From NCBI GenBank assembly GCA_023426275.1, contig JAFABC010000086.1, positions 12,367-76,366 of the forward strand: 64,000 nucleotides of DNA. Direction: 5' to 3'. The DNA is from Pseudomonadota bacterium. Its GTDB lineage: Bacteria; Desulfobacterota; Desulfovibrionia; Desulfovibrionales; Desulfovibrionaceae. A model generated the notes under the pieces. The model was given only the letters and a program-made list of their open reading frames with translations, was not told the origin of the DNA and did not search any database. Each line of letters opens with the position of its first letter. Position 1 is the stretch's first letter. Positions 52,280 through 61,624 of the stretch are shown one piece after another. Made by a program: the position numbers and the translations under genes.

Positions 52280-53209
52280 TCAGCCGAGCTTGATGCGGTT
52301 GATGGACAGGTTTTGGAGTTCCATGCGGCCCAGGTCCATTTCCGAGGCGAGCCTGATGTGCCGGATCTCGCCGGGTTCCAGGCCGAACAGCTTGGCCGCG
52401 GCCGCATCAGCGGCCACGCAGTCCGTGGAAAGCAGCTGCGCCTTCATGGCAACGACGTCGCTTTCCGACACGCCCCGGGGGCCGTTGCGCTTCATGACGT
52501 AGTAGGCATCCACCACGACGAGGTCCGGCTTGCGAAAGGAGGCGAAGTCCGCGATGCACTGATGGAGATCGTTGCGATGCCACTGCCCGCGATCCCAGAC
52601 CACGCCCATCAGGTTCTTCATGCCGATGGTGAGCTCGGTGGAACTGTGATTTTTGAGCACCGGCACGTTGATGAACACGTCCGCGTCCAAAAGCGCCTGA
52701 TGGACCATCGCCTTGGTCAGCCGCTTGCCCTGCGGAACCGCCACCTCCCGGTAGTACCCCTGGCTGTCGGCCGAAACCATCCGGCCGCCGGCTTTTCCGA
52801 CCGCGTCTTCGATGCCGCTGTTGCGGTAGCACTGGCGCCAGTTGTCGCAGGTGTGGTCGAAGACGACCACCTCCCTGGCCCCGGCCGCGCGACACTGCTC
52901 CACGATGCGTCCGACCAGGACGGGATGGGTGTTGCCTCCCCGCTCCGGCGGCAGGTCCCAGCCGATATTCGGTTTGACCACGACCCGGCTTCCCTTGGGA
53001 ACAAAGCGCCCCATGCCACCGTAGGCGTCGATGCCGGCATCGAACATGGCATCCGGTTCGCCGCCCCGGATCGCCACCAGATCCCAGGGTTTTCCCTGCC
53101 CGGCCGCGGCGGCGGCCCTGCGCAAACCGTCCACGCCGCCAAAGGCCAGACCGGACCCGGCGATGATGCCGCCACGGATGGCGTTTTTCAAAAAGGCACG
53201 ACGATCCAT
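52280..53209 (-). CDS. Tat-exported DUF362 protein
   Basis: Protein of 309 residues. The ATG at 53209 has GGAGGA six bases upstream, whereas the ATG at 53215 has no spacing. The Tat signal is DRRAFLKNAIRGGIIAGSGL. The DUF362 core follows (SRVVVKPNIGWDLPPERGGN, EVVVFDHTCDNWRQCY, INVPVLKNHSSTELTIGMKN, VVDAYYVMKRNGPRG). It has few Cys and no cluster motif, unlike the second DUF362 protein. The NapH-like gene overlaps its stop, so both are made together. DUF362 proteins often accompany iron-sulfur electron carriers, but their reaction is not established. Confidence 0.85.
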   Translation of the reverse strand: MDRRAFLKNAIRGGIIAGSGLAFGGVDGLRRAAAAAGQGKPWDLVAIRGGEPDAMFDAGIDAYGGMGRFVPKGSRVVVKPNIGWDLPPERGGNTHPVLVGRIVEQCRAAGAREVVVFDHTCDNWRQCYRNSGIEDAVGKAGGRMVSADSQGYYREVAVPQGKRLTKAMVHQALLDADVFINVPVLKNHSSTELTIGMKNLMGVVWDRGQWHRNDLHQCIADFASFRKPDLVVVDAYYVMKRNGPRGVSESDVVAMKAQLLSTDCVAADAAAAKLFGLEPGEIRHIRLASEMDLGRMELQNLSINRIKLG

Positions 53210-53336
53210 GGTCATTCCTCCAGGCTGGGGGTGAGAGACAGCGGCCCTCCCGCCTTGGGGGCAGGCTGAACGGGCCGCGCCGGAGCACCGCCGGTTGCGG
53301 GCCGGGGTGCCTGCGGCCGGCTGTCTCCGATCTCCT

Positions 53337-54470
53337 CTATTTAACCACGATCAGCTCATATTCACGGGTCCCCAGGCCGATTTTTTCCGCGTGCTCCAGA
53401 CAGGTGCGCCATTCGGACTCGGGCCTGGAGTTGGTGAAGTGGTCGTGATGATCGACGAAATCCGCCTTGGCCATGTTGTCGCTGAGCTGGCTGCCCGGAA
53501 GCGGCTCGGCCTTGAGGCAGGCGTCCACGCAGGCCTGATCCAGGGCAAGCGGGTCGAAGGAGGCGAACATGCCGATATCGGGCAAAATGGGCGCGTCGTT
53601 TTCGCCGTGGCAGTCGCAGTTGGGTGAGACGTCCACGATCAGCGAGATGTGGAACTGCGGACGACCGTGCACCACGGCCTTGGTGTACTCGGCCATGCGG
53701 CAGTTCAGGGAGGCGACGGCCGCGTCATAGCCAAAGGAGATCGCGTCGAAGTTGCACGCGCCAAGGCAGCGCCCGCAACCGACGCAATTGTCCTGGTTGA
53801 CATGGGTCTTCTTGGTTTCGGGGTCGTAGTCCAGGGCGTTGTTGGCGCATTCCTTCAGGCAGGTCCGGCAGCCTCTGCACAGGGCCTCGTCGATGCAGGC
53901 CTTGCTGTCGCTGTGCTGCTCCGTCTTGCCCCGGCGCGAACCGCAGCCCATGCCGATGTTTTTGATGGTCCCGCCGAAGCCGGTCGCCTCGTGTCCCTTG
54001 AAGTGGGTCAGGCTGATGAACACGTCCGCGTCCATGATGGCGCGGCCGATCTTGGCTTCCCGCACATATTCGCCGCCTTCGAGGGGCACGACGATGTCGT
54101 CGGTTCCCTTGAGGCCGTCGCCGATAAGGATCGGGCAGCCCACGGTCAGGGGCGTGAAACCGTTTTGCCAGGCGCATTCCAGATGCTCCAGGGCGTTTTT
54201 CCGGCTGCCCGGGTACATGGTGTTGCAGTCGGTCAGAAACGGCTTGCCGCCCAATTGCTTGACGAGATCAACGACGGCCCGGGCGTAATTGGGGCGCAGG
54301 TAGCTGATGTTGCCCAGTTCCCCGAAGTGCAGCTTGATGGCCACGAACCGGCCTTTCATGTCGATCTTGCCGATTCCGGCCTTCTTGATCATTTTTTTGA
54401 GCTTGGTCGGCAGGCCGTCGCCAAACGCCTTTGTGCGGAAATCCGTAAAATACACTTTTGCCTTTTCCAT
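53337..54470 (-). CDS. DUF362 protein with 4Fe-4S clusters
   Basis: Cytoplasmic protein of 377 residues with GAGGAAG before the ATG. The DUF362 domain (FVAIKLHFGELGNISYLRPN, VFISLTHFKGHEATGFGGTI, GMGCGSRRGKTEQHS) encloses two 4Fe-4S motifs, CRGCRTCLKECANNAL and CVGCGRCLGACNFDAI, near residues 200-240. It closes with a second part of the DUF362 domain (APILPDIGMFASFDPLALDQ). It lies 127 bases upstream of the Tat-DUF362 gene on the same strand. Together with the NapH-like protein it forms a compact redox cluster. The substrate is unknown. Confidence 0.87.
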   Translation of the reverse strand: MEKAKVYFTDFRTKAFGDGLPTKLKKMIKKAGIGKIDMKGRFVAIKLHFGELGNISYLRPNYARAVVDLVKQLGGKPFLTDCNTMYPGSRKNALEHLECAWQNGFTPLTVGCPILIGDGLKGTDDIVVPLEGGEYVREAKIGRAIMDADVFISLTHFKGHEATGFGGTIKNIGMGCGSRRGKTEQHSDSKACIDEALCRGCRTCLKECANNALDYDPETKKTHVNQDNCVGCGRCLGACNFDAISFGYDAAVASLNCRMAEYTKAVVHGRPQFHISLIVDVSPNCDCHGENDAPILPDIGMFASFDPLALDQACVDACLKAEPLPGSQLSDNMAKADFVDHHDHFTNSRPESEWRTCLEHAEKIGLGTREYELIVVK

Positions 54471-55151
54471 GCTTCCTCACCTTGGTTTGCTCGAAAAAAC
54501 CCTTCACGCCCCACGTTGCCGGGGACAGCGCTGCAAACGCGCCAGTCGGGCATCTCTTCCATACGCCTGGAACGCCTCCGAAGGGAGACACGATCCTCTT
54601 CATTTCTTGCCTAATCCGCGCAGCCTCTTCCAGGCGATCCTGTTCGCAATTGCCCGACCAGCGCTTTTGCCTGACGAAAACCGGAAACGAATCCGGGGGC
54701 GTCCCATAATACATGCACCTTGCCAGCCGGGCCGGAAGGACCACGGCATCCTTGGGGACGGCTTGTGGATGCGTCGCGCCCAAAGCGCCAGGAGGACCGG
54801 TCAGAGTGATTTCCCAGGCCAATGTCGGGAAGAACGCGGCGTCTGCCCGACGCCGCGCAGCACACACGCTGCGGGCCGGCAGACGCGCCATGCCCAGAAG
54901 CCCTGGAAACGTCCGGGGCCACAGCCTCCAGCGACAGCCTGTCCGCGAGGGACAGGGCCGCTTCTGCATGGCCCGGCCATCCTTGGTGGGGACATCAGGC
55001 CGGCAGCAAGCACTGTCCCGGTCGGGTGCGGGGAAGAAGTAACACAATCAAAAGCCGAGCGAAGCATCCCACCAGAATGGCACGTGACGCCTCGTCCCGT
55101 GGCCTGCGCCGGTCAAGGCGATGTTGGAGAAGGACTCCGAAGCTTTTGTGT
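54471..55151. other. intergenic region without a supported gene
   Basis: 681 bases. A minus-strand frame (54268-55047) has a protein-like stretch (about 54560-54850; residues such as CMYYGTPPDSFPVFVRQKRW), but it has no ribosome site and overlaps the DUF362 gene in another frame, so it may be a remnant. The first part must include the DUF362 operon promoter. Confidence 0.35.
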
Positions 55152-56636
55152 TCAGTTCTCCAAGAGCAGCATGTCTATTCCAGTGAGGGGAATACTTTGA
55201 AAGAGCGTGCTCAGATCGATACGCCGCACATTGCCCCCGCTCTGATCGCCCGCTTTGAGCGTGACGGCATGGCCAGCGGCCTGCAACGCGCTCAAGAGTT
55301 GGGGCACTGTTTTGGTGGGATATTTCTGGCGCAGCAGGGTCCATGCGCCGGTAACGTGGGGAGTGGCCATGGAGGTGCCATCCCAAGAATCAAAACTCGT
55401 ATCCGAATCGGCGACAGAAGAGTACACGGAAACGCCTGGGGCGAATACGTCGAGCATGGTTGGCTGGTAGTTGCTAAAACCGGCCTCGACATCACCGCTG
55501 CTGCTCGCTCCGACAGATACCGCGGTCGAGATACAGGCCGGGCCACTTATGGAACTCGTGTACCCATTATTACCACTGGCAATGGCCACGGCAATATTAA
55601 CGGCGGCCAGATTATCAATCGCGCTCTTCAAGCTGTCCGAATCACAATACGCGGAATAACTCCCACCGCCGAGACTCATATTGACGGCACCAATACTGTA
55701 TGTGGTTCGCAATGAATAAATATAGTTCAAGCCCGCAAGTTGATCGCTGCTATACGAACCGACCCAGAGGGTCCCATCGTTTATCTTCGAAAAGACATTC
55801 ACGGCAATGATGTTCGCCTGCTTCGCGACACCGGCAGCCGTGGTCATGTCCCGACCAGCGGCAATGCCACTGACATGGGTTCCATGATCCCAGCCAGCGT
55901 AGATACTGGGATAATGGGCCGCAGCCCCCGTGCCAAACATGCTTGAGAGGCCGTTCGGGCAATCGTACACATAAGAATAACAGGCTTCCCGAATGACCTT
56001 TCCCGTAAAAAAGACGTGGCTCGAACGAATGCCCGTATCGAGGATGGCGACCCACCAGCCCTGCCCCGTGTAGCCCTTGCTCCATGGGGAGTCGGCGCCG
56101 ATGAGGCTGGTAAAGACGGTGACCGGGGCCACGGATTCGGGCGCGGCAACCGCGTTGGACAAGCCCGTCTCGGGAAGAGGAATGGGCATGTTTGCCTCGA
56201 TAGAGACGACGTTTGGGTCGGCCAGAAGGCTGCTTAGCCCGTCGGCATCGACTTCCAGGGCCATGGCGGGCAGAAAACTGTACCGTTGCCTGACCGTGTA
56301 GTGCGCGCTGTCGATCCCTTTCAGGACCGCATCCCCGGCGGCCCCCACAGCTGCGGACAAGGCGTTATCCGCCACGACCGCCTGCGAACGGTCCACAGCA
56401 TTACGCCCTTCATCTGGTGTAACCACCTTGAATTGTCTCGATGCCGCATTGAGCTGCGCAATATTTTGCACAGTATAATTTACAATGACATTCGCTTTTC
56501 CGGAGTCGCTTTTTGATGCTGCGGGAATATCCGCCCAGGATTGAATACCGTGCAGAGGCAGCGCCGGGGAAACAGTCGGGATTACACTGAGAACGACAAG
56601 GGCGAAAATGAAGAAACACTTTTTCATACAAACCAT
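55152..56636 (-). CDS. exported subtilisin-family (S8) serine protease
   Basis: Protein of 494 residues. The ATG at 56636 has AAGG eight bases upstream; an ATG three codons later is possible. The signal peptide is CFFIFALVVLSVIPTVSPAL. The propeptide includes residues to about 165 (SFLPAMALEVDADGLSSLLA, an inhibitor-I9-like pattern). The catalytic triad is WWVAILDTGIRSSH (Asp), WDHGTHVSGIAAG (His) and WDGTSMATPHVTGAW (Ser), with oxyanion Asn in IASGNNGY. The last 17 residues (FQSIPLTGIDMLLLEN) are hydrophobic and resemble the tail of the beta-helix/deacetylase protein. It should be secreted; the substrate is unknown. Confidence 0.92.
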   Translation of the reverse strand: MVCMKKCFFIFALVVLSVIPTVSPALPLHGIQSWADIPAASKSDSGKANVIVNYTVQNIAQLNAASRQFKVVTPDEGRNAVDRSQAVVADNALSAAVGAAGDAVLKGIDSAHYTVRQRYSFLPAMALEVDADGLSSLLADPNVVSIEANMPIPLPETGLSNAVAAPESVAPVTVFTSLIGADSPWSKGYTGQGWWVAILDTGIRSSHVFFTGKVIREACYSYVYDCPNGLSSMFGTGAAAHYPSIYAGWDHGTHVSGIAAGRDMTTAAGVAKQANIIAVNVFSKINDGTLWVGSYSSDQLAGLNYIYSLRTTYSIGAVNMSLGGGSYSAYCDSDSLKSAIDNLAAVNIAVAIASGNNGYTSSISGPACISTAVSVGASSSGDVEAGFSNYQPTMLDVFAPGVSVYSSVADSDTSFDSWDGTSMATPHVTGAWTLLRQKYPTKTVPQLLSALQAAGHAVTLKAGDQSGGNVRRIDLSTLFQSIPLTGIDMLLLEN

Positions 56637-57375
56637 TGTCGCTACCTTTTCTCTAAATGATCCATGGGAGTTGACATCGCGCACCGCCTCAAGGCCATTC
56701 CCGGCCAACAAGAGCAAAGGGAGAGGCCTTGCTATGGATATTTAGCAAAAGATGAACTTCCATTCAAGCAAATGGAAAGCGTAACATTGCGGACGCAGTG
56801 TCGCCGCCACGCGGCTTACCACCGAAAGCGGCACGGTTGACGAAACCGGGTCTGTCGACGCTTGCCGGCACTCCAGCGCCGGACAGCACGATAACCGGCA
56901 TGGAGACTGCCCCCCACACACAACACCATGGCCTGGACCTCTTCATCCCAAGCATGGTGGGGGCAGTTCCCAACAGGAACCCGGAAGGACCTTGGCAGGA
57001 AAGACACAGGGGCAGCGAGGCAGCGATTGCCGGGTGCGGCAGGATAGCCCGGGGCGCGGGCATCCCCGGCTTTGCGGCGGCACGGTCGCAAACCGCCCGC
57101 GCTTAGGGCACACAAACGAATGGCCTTGTGGCCGTTCCGTCGCCGCGCGCCCTGCGGCTGCGCCCGGCCAGCTGCTGTGCAACGGCACGCCGAAAGGGCC
57201 TGCCATGCTTCGGGAGCTGTTGTGGCGAAACCGGACCGTACCGCCGGCCTCCCTGGCCCTGATTCTGTTGGCCGGCCTGCGGGAACTCCCCGGCAAATCC
57301 GCCTGGGACGCATTTCTTGCAGTCTTGGTGTGGCCTCTCGGCCATGCAAACAGAGGGGGGACGCCATGTTCCGCA
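56637..57375. other. intergenic region without a supported gene
   Basis: 739 bases between the protease and the methyltransferase. Several short frames on both strands overlap one another (for example 56816-57394 minus and 56992-57399 plus) and none shows a domain or a ribosome site. Base composition changes here from GC-rich to the AT-rich cluster that follows. The promoter of the protease gene should lie near 56640-56760. Confidence 0.4.
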
Positions 57376-58752
57376 TTAGCGGCGGGTCATCCAATATAGC
57401 GTCCGGAGTGAATCCTTTACAGGCACAACTTGCTTTATTTCAAAATACCGTGAAAAAACCTCTTCAAAAATTTCCCGCGTATATTTAGGAAAAATATCTT
57501 CACGACAACACAGCATCTTTTGGATCTGGCTATCTTCTTTTGGCACGAATTCAATAATCAGATTTTTTGCAATAGCGCAAAAAAAACGGGCGATCATCTC
57601 AAAAGGCAAATTCGCCCCGATAGCCAAATGATGCAGCAAGGCCAAGGCCATGGCCGTATCAAAAGCACTGCGGTGTAAAAGGGAATCCCTTTCCCTGTTC
57701 ATCCAGCCCGAATCAGGTGAAGGATTACGAACATCAATATGGAGCGGCAAAAGAGTCTTTTGTTTCTTTCGCGAAAGTTCATTGTAGAAAATATCGACAG
57801 CCTGCATGTCACCGTCAACTGAAACCGTATAGCAGGCATCCGGTGCAAGTTCGCTGAAAATCCCAGTGTTGGCACCGACATCGACAAGAGAGTCAGGGGC
57901 AAGCACATTTAAAAAATGTGTAACAATTTCAATCTTATGATTGAACGCCTCAGCTGAATAGTTCGTCTCTTGATAATAATTCAACCAAGTCGAACGCCCC
58001 TTGCCGTTTTTGATATGTGAGATCGTTGCCTTCAGACTGTCAACCAAGGCTCTATGTTTATAACTACTGAATTTATTAGCAAAATTATCTCTTGAGATTT
58101 TCTTCTGAAATCGAGTTTCGGCCTTTCCATGCATGACAATATGCAAAAAATTGTGAAAATTGCATTTCGCCCGAAGTGGCAGCAAAGAGGAGGCAAGCCC
58201 AAGGGGCATTCCTTCCGGAAAAGCTTGTTGCAAGCACAACAGGTCAGACGCGCTGTAGTGTGCCAGCAAAAGAGGAGCAAGGAATGATCGACAAAACTGG
58301 CCATAGGCAATCCATGGTGCATGCTCGTTTACGGCCTCAAAAGAAAGCGTGTCGATAAAAATTGGACAAGACCCTATAAATTGCACGTTATATGGCGTCG
58401 CATCTTTCAGACACATGCCATGCTGCAACGCTTGTTCCTGTATATTCAGGGTCAAAAGCGCGGCATCGCGTAGCTGGGAAAACGTCCACTCATAGGGATA
58501 GGAAACAAATGGAATGCGCTGCGGCCGCAGTATCTTAAACGCACCCTCAGGCAAGGGGGCAACGGGAGCAATCTCGGTGTGGGCAACCAACAAATTTTGA
58601 TTTATCAGTGCATCATACAAACCTGAACTTATAAACTGACTATAATTTTGTACATAACATTTATTTACTTTCCGGTATAAAACACCATCTTCTTTAAAAA
58701 CAAATCCGGAAGGATCCCTATAAGACGAATCAACTCTCTCCATCTTTTCCAT
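57376..58752 (-). CDS. SAM-dependent methyltransferase, polysaccharide-cluster type
   Basis: Protein of 458 residues. The N-terminal 220 residues resemble a kinase-like or uncharacterised module (GFVFKEDGVLYRKVNKCYVQ; LQHGMCLKDATPYNVQFIGS). The C-terminal part is a class I methyltransferase with SAM motif I LVDVGANTGIFSELAPDACY, acidic residue VSVDGDMQAVD and AMALALLHHLAIGANLPF. This arrangement is seen in methyltransferases of surface-polysaccharide and nodulation loci. The ATG at 58752 overlaps the small membrane protein gene by 23 bases. Codon use is AT-rich compared with the window, suggesting transfer. Confidence 0.8.
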   Translation of the reverse strand: MEKMERVDSSYRDPSGFVFKEDGVLYRKVNKCYVQNYSQFISSGLYDALINQNLLVAHTEIAPVAPLPEGAFKILRPQRIPFVSYPYEWTFSQLRDAALLTLNIQEQALQHGMCLKDATPYNVQFIGSCPIFIDTLSFEAVNEHAPWIAYGQFCRSFLAPLLLAHYSASDLLCLQQAFPEGMPLGLASSLLPLRAKCNFHNFLHIVMHGKAETRFQKKISRDNFANKFSSYKHRALVDSLKATISHIKNGKGRSTWLNYYQETNYSAEAFNHKIEIVTHFLNVLAPDSLVDVGANTGIFSELAPDACYTVSVDGDMQAVDIFYNELSRKKQKTLLPLHIDVRNPSPDSGWMNRERDSLLHRSAFDTAMALALLHHLAIGANLPFEMIARFFCAIAKNLIIEFVPKEDSQIQKMLCCREDIFPKYTREIFEEVFSRYFEIKQVVPVKDSLRTLYWMTRR

Positions 58753-58951
58753 CGCCTTTCAAAAATACAATGTTCTTCAATACTTGGAAGACGCGTTTAA
58801 AAAAATTCTTCATAAAAAATAAACTCACAAGAAATACACTTGCCACAACCTGAAAGACATAACTCCCAGCACCCGGGTCCAGGTAGGCATAGGCATTCGT
58901 TGCCTGTGTCGTAGAAACTAAAAAAAACAGAAAAAGAATCCGTACATACAT
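58730..58951 (-). CDS. small membrane protein of exopolysaccharide loci
   Basis: Protein of 73 residues. A hydrophobic signal (ILFLFFLVSTTQATNAYAYL) is followed by DPGAGSYVFQVVASVFLVSL, which matches the widespread small protein family with the AYLDPGxGSY pattern found beside polysaccharide and sulfatase-like genes. It ends in a basic tail (FFKRVFQVLKNIVFLKGDGK). It lies between the methyltransferase and the sulfatase-like gene with overlaps or a two-base gap, so the three form one operon. The biochemical role is not established. Confidence 0.8.
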   Translation of the reverse strand: MYVRILFLFFLVSTTQATNAYAYLDPGAGSYVFQVVASVFLVSLFFMKNFFKRVFQVLKNIVFLKGDGKDGES

Positions 58952-58953
58952 TA

Positions 58954-60514
58954 TTACTTCTCCTCTTTAAAAACACACTGATCCTGAATAAGGCGCGGCG
59001 AAAACGGGTTTGACCAACTCAAATAATAGGACTTGTTTTCGAGCATTTTATAGTTGCCATCAAAATATAAATCAAATAGAAGGCGATAGGTATTAACAGG
59101 CGTAAAAGAGCCATGCAGATCTAGCTGAACATCAGGAAAATAAAAAGCATCAAAAATCGCTTTTCGTTCACAACGATTTGTTTTTTCGTAGGACTCCTGA
59201 TCAAGTTCAGATCCTGGTCCATGATCGGATTGCAGAATGATAATCGGTTTTATCTCCGATTGCGCAAGAATTTCTTTCAGCAATGTGATTATTGATCGTG
59301 CGACAAAAACAGCCTGTCTTGCATAAAACCGTTTATAATTTTCAATACGTTTTTTGTCGGACTTTGTATAATGCGTTCCATCTCCAATGTAACCGATTTC
59401 CATTGGATCATCTGTCGGCAAGCCCTCTTCGTTGAAAACAAAAGGAGGATGTGGACACATGAGATGGATAAAATAGTAATTTTTTTCTTTTCTTTTAGGA
59501 AAATCAGCCACGCTTTTCAAGGTGTTTAAGACAAGCGCACGCTGATGCCCCTGGAAATCAAGAGAGACGACTCCAAAAAGCGAGTCAAACTGAGAAAATA
59601 TCGTTTTTCGAAACAGTAAATTGAGAAATTCATACTTACTATTATTACTCAAAAAGACGCCCGTTCTTGCAGGATCAATATATTCATCCACTCCTGGTCG
59701 CAAATCGATCTGCGCGCCGCTATCGAAAGCAATTATTTTATAGCCAAAAGACCGTAATTTATTAAAAACTTTACTCGTATATATTGACCGGACAACATCC
59801 TTTCGCGTCTGTATATTATATTGATTTTCATACGCATCGAGATAATTCATATTGAGCGTTGAACTCATAGAAAATATTGTTTGCGTATAGTTTGTACTAC
59901 TATTTTCCAGCACATAAAATCCCAGCTTTTTAAGCTCATGCGCAAAATCATAACCTTTTACATGGTACATCGAACGCAAGACATCCTGTCGCGCAAATGC
60001 ATCCAGGTAAAAATGATATATGGGACGATTGACGTTTGTTTTTTTGTAGAACTACAGGAGTTTTGTCAACAAAATTTGTATCATGAAATACAAAAATATT
60101 TTTTTGAATGACAATAATGCCCCCTTGTGCCACCAAGAGCAGCAATGCTATGCTCAAAATTTTATTAAATTTATTGATATCGAGAAATTTAACACCATAG
60201 AAAATTAACCCTGCAAGAACAAGCAAAAAGCATGATGTCCATTCAATACTGTCAACTATTTCAAAAAATGCATCAAAAGAAAAAAATAACAAAAATATAG
60301 CTGTTGCAATAAATGATGAAGATTTCAAACTTCTCTTGAATAGATTTATCCCGAATAAAAAAATAAACAAAATACCCTGACAGATGAGATACGCTCCGAA
60401 TACATCTCCAACTAAAAAAGTGACCTCCTCATTGGCAGTCCCAAGAAACAACACGATGAAGATAGGAGCCAAAATAAGATGGCTATATTTTAAACAAATT
60501 ATCTTATTCTTCAT
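58954..60514 (-). pseudogene. membrane sulfatase-like transferase split by a frameshift at a T7 run
   Basis: Two frames make one protein of about 520 residues. The N-terminal part (59948-60514) has several membrane segments (LILAPIFIVLFLGTANEEVT; GAYLICQGILFIFLFGINLF). The C-terminal part (58954-59979) is an alkaline-phosphatase-superfamily domain (YYFIHLMCPHPPFVF, metal motif ILQSDHGPGS). Reading through a run of seven T (60039-60045, A7 in the gene) with one base changed gives NRPIYHFYLDAFARQDVLRS, which joins the halves. Related membrane enzymes transfer phosphoglycerol or phosphoethanolamine to surface glycans. The split may be real slippage (phase variation) or an error. The AT-rich base composition matches its neighbours. 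Confidence 0.7.
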
Positions 60515-61075
60515 GAGAAAACATTTATAATTTTACTAGAATTCATATACGATGACTTTCATTGAAACAAATCATTACTTCAATGGTGACTTAAAAATAA
60601 TACAATAAAAAAACAGCCTCGTTTACGGTCTATACAAAAAAAGTCATATCATAAAACAAAGCCACAGAGTCACATCTTTTCCGGCGGCGCTTTCATAGCT
60701 GGAGAAATTTTGCCCCATAGCAACGCTGCGCGTCACACGATATGTCCACGCATGTTGCCAACGATATTTTATAGTCACTGTCACGCAGTACAGGCCCTGC
60801 GTGTGAGGTGTGTTCCGACCGCAGGAAGGCCGCTTCACAGTGTCCATTCCGGGAGCAAGGTACGGCAAGTGTGTCCCAAACACCAGCGTGGCGACATTGA
60901 AAACGCAAAGGGAGAGCCATGCGCGGGCGCGAAAAAAAGCCCGCCTCCCCCTTGGAGGCAAGGGAACGAAACAGCGACAGACCGCTTGAAACAAGGCGGC
61001 GGGAGCGACGCCGCGACATGCCGATTTCAAGCGAGCGGCCCGGGGCGCGGGGCTTCTCCCCCTCCCGGCCTCCCG
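60515..61075. other. intergenic region
   Basis: 561 bases. The AT-rich left 150 bases should contain the promoter of the polysaccharide operon. GC-rich DNA follows, with a CCTCC..GGAGG hairpin near 60943-60960 downstream of the ferredoxin gene, a possible terminator. No frame here is supported as a gene; frames on both strands overlap and lack ribosome sites. Confidence 0.4.
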
Positions 61076-61624
61076 CTAGGTGCGCTTCTTCGCCCGCGTC
61101 TTTTTCCGTCCCAGCCCTGCCGTGGCCAGCAGGCCGGTCACGGTCGCCTCCACGGCCTTTTTCTCCTGTGGGGAGACTTCCTCCAGCGTCAGGGCTTTGC
61201 CCGGACAAGTTGCCACGCATGGCGGCGCGGTCCCGGCCAGGGGCTCGTCGAGGCACAGGTCGCACTTTCGCATGATCTTGTCCGGCCCGAACTGCGGCAC
61301 GCCAAAGGGGCAGGCCCCGGCGCAGGCCCGGCAGCCGATGCAGCGGTCGGCATCGACCAGCACGCGGCCGGTTGCCGGGTCCTTGGCCAGGGCCTCGGCC
61401 GGACACACGGCCACGCAGGCCGGATCGACGCAGTGCAGGCAGGCCAGGGACAGGCTGGCGCTTTTCACGGCCGGATAGCCACCGTCCCACAAGTTGAGCA
61501 CCCGGCGGTAGCGGATGCCGGGAGGCAGGCCCCGCCAGGATTTGCAGGCCGTTTCGCAGCCATGGCACTGGATGCATTTGGCGGCGTCAAAGGTGATCAG
61601 GTATTCTTTCCGGAGCGTGCTCAT
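61076..61624 (-). CDS. 4Fe-4S ferredoxin subunit of a molybdopterin oxidoreductase
   Basis: Electron-transfer subunit of 182 residues in the DmsB/PsrB class. Four cluster motifs are visible: CIQCHGCETACKSW, then CLHCVDPACVAVCP, CIGCRACAGACPFG, and CDLCLD...CVATCPGKAL. The C-terminal tail is basic (GRKKTRAKKRT). The ATG overlaps the stop of the catalytic-subunit gene, so the two are translated together. No signal peptide is present and the catalytic subunit also lacks a Tat signal, so the complex is probably cytoplasmic. Confidence 0.9.
   Translation of the reverse strand: MSTLRKEYLITFDAAKCIQCHGCETACKSWRGLPPGIRYRRVLNLWDGGYPAVKSASLSLACLHCVDPACVAVCPAEALAKDPATGRVLVDADRCIGCRACAGACPFGVPQFGPDKIMRKCDLCLDEPLAGTAPPCVATCPGKALTLEEVSPQEKKAVEATVTGLLATAGLGRKKTRAKKRT

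Noticed and set aside
54268..55047. Minus-strand frame with a protein-like middle
   Set aside because: It overlaps the DUF362 coding region out of frame and has no ribosome site. At most a remnant.
56816..57394. Overlapping frames on both strands between protease and methyltransferase
   Set aside because: Mutually overlapping GC-driven frames without domains or ribosome sites.
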